DNA from: Burkholderia pyrrocinia
Lineage (GTDB): Bacteria; Pseudomonadota; Gammaproteobacteria; Burkholderiales; Burkholderiaceae
Length of the DNA: 64,000 bases
Assembly: GCF_003330765.1 (NCBI RefSeq)
Contig: NZ_CP024904.1
Location: 682,001 to 746,000, forward strand
Direction: 5' to 3'
Shown here: positions 63,621-64,000 of the stretch, in pieces
How positions within the stretch are numbered: the stretch's first letter is position 1
How the letters are laid out: the number at the start of each line of letters is the position of its first letter
Position numbers and translations under genes: made by a program
The notes under the pieces: model-generated
What the model was told of the DNA's origin: nothing
Database searches by the model: none
Seen by the model: only the letters and a program-made list of their open reading frames with translations

Positions 63621-64000
63621 CGTCGTGGGTTCATTCCATGAACTATCTTCTACAACGTCCTCGGCTGCGTCAGCGATGACCACCGAGCCGGATAAATCAG
63701 TGTTTCCCTAGGCCATCTACGATGACGGTAGTAGGTTGCCCGCTGCCAGGAGGGTTGGCTGGCATTTTTGGTCTCCGTCAATTGTGAATCAAATGGCTCG
63801 CTTTAATTGCTTCTTCATTAATTGCGTTAATTCGTGTCACCGTGATTTTGCGGCCCCGTTTATTTATCCATCATTGGCCAAATGCGGTGAATCGCAATGG
63901 TCAAAAATATTATCAGGCCCACAATTGGAGCGAAAAATCCACTAACATTCGAGGCTTTTCTAAGCCATGACGGCCCAATTTTGAATCGTCTTTTTTGCGG
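63621..64000. other. right end of the window, A/T-richer non-coding sequence
   Basis: These 380 bases after the IS5-family remnant have no convincing gene and become A/T rich toward the end (from about 63780). No terminal inverted repeat or attachment site could be identified. Confidence 0.4.

Overview
The window looks like part of a secondary replicon of a Burkholderia species, probably of the Burkholderia cepacia complex. I infer this from the high GC content, the codon use, the AGGAG-type ribosome sites, the many catabolic genes each paired with a LysR, AraC, TetR or LacI regulator, the two classical 16-strand porins, the DUF4148 exported proteins and the DUF485/ActP transporter pair. No rRNA, tRNA, CRISPR array, replication gene or core housekeeping gene was seen.

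Positions 1-13.3 kb are mostly plus-strand catabolic genes: the end of a FAD monooxygenase, a DUF485/ActP-type symporter, an exported amidohydrolase, a second FAD monooxygenase, a three-subunit molybdenum hydroxylase (triheme cytochrome c, 2Fe-2S, Mo subunit), a LysR regulator, an MFS exporter and an Old Yellow Enzyme. Together they resemble a route for hydroxylating and opening an aromatic or N-heteroaromatic acid. Positions 13.4-22.2 kb are mostly minus strand: a degenerate HD-domain protein, a YtcJ-type amidohydrolase, a large OmpR-type regulator with an ATPase, an AraC regulator, an exported metallo-beta-lactamase-fold hydrolase and a DsbA/FrnE-like protein. Positions 22.3-31.5 kb hold a LysR gene, a minus-strand operon (DUF1275 protein, exported VOC protein, alginate-export-type outer membrane protein), a TetR gene, a fluoroacetate-dehalogenase-like hydrolase, a frameshifted FAD monooxygenase and a porin.

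Positions 31.5-40.8 kb carry a minus-strand group (GlcG-like protein, Tat-exported acetamidase-family protein, AAHS-type transporter, FAH-family hydrolase) beside an AraC gene, a PcaD-like hydrolase, a YciI protein, a beta-propeller protein and a second porin. Positions 41-51.3 kb hold the most coherent system. A RbsABC-type sugar ABC importer and a LacI regulator are divergent, and a minus-strand operon (intradiol dioxygenase, SDR, BKACE-type beta-keto acid cleavage enzyme, quinone-oxidoreductase-like dehydrogenase, cupin) follows. Four copies of a 14-bp palindrome (consensus TGCAACCGTTTGCA) lie in the two promoter regions, so one LacI protein probably controls both uptake and ring fission. 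This is the best candidate for an undescribed pathway.

From 51.4 kb the window becomes a looser accessory region: DUF4148 proteins, a LysR gene, an AsmA-like protein, small exported proteins and an outer membrane barrel, mixed with decayed genes (receiver domain, phasin, alcohol dehydrogenase) and two broken insertion sequences (IS3 and IS5 families) near the right end. Functions are inferred from sequence motifs read by eye; no database search was run.
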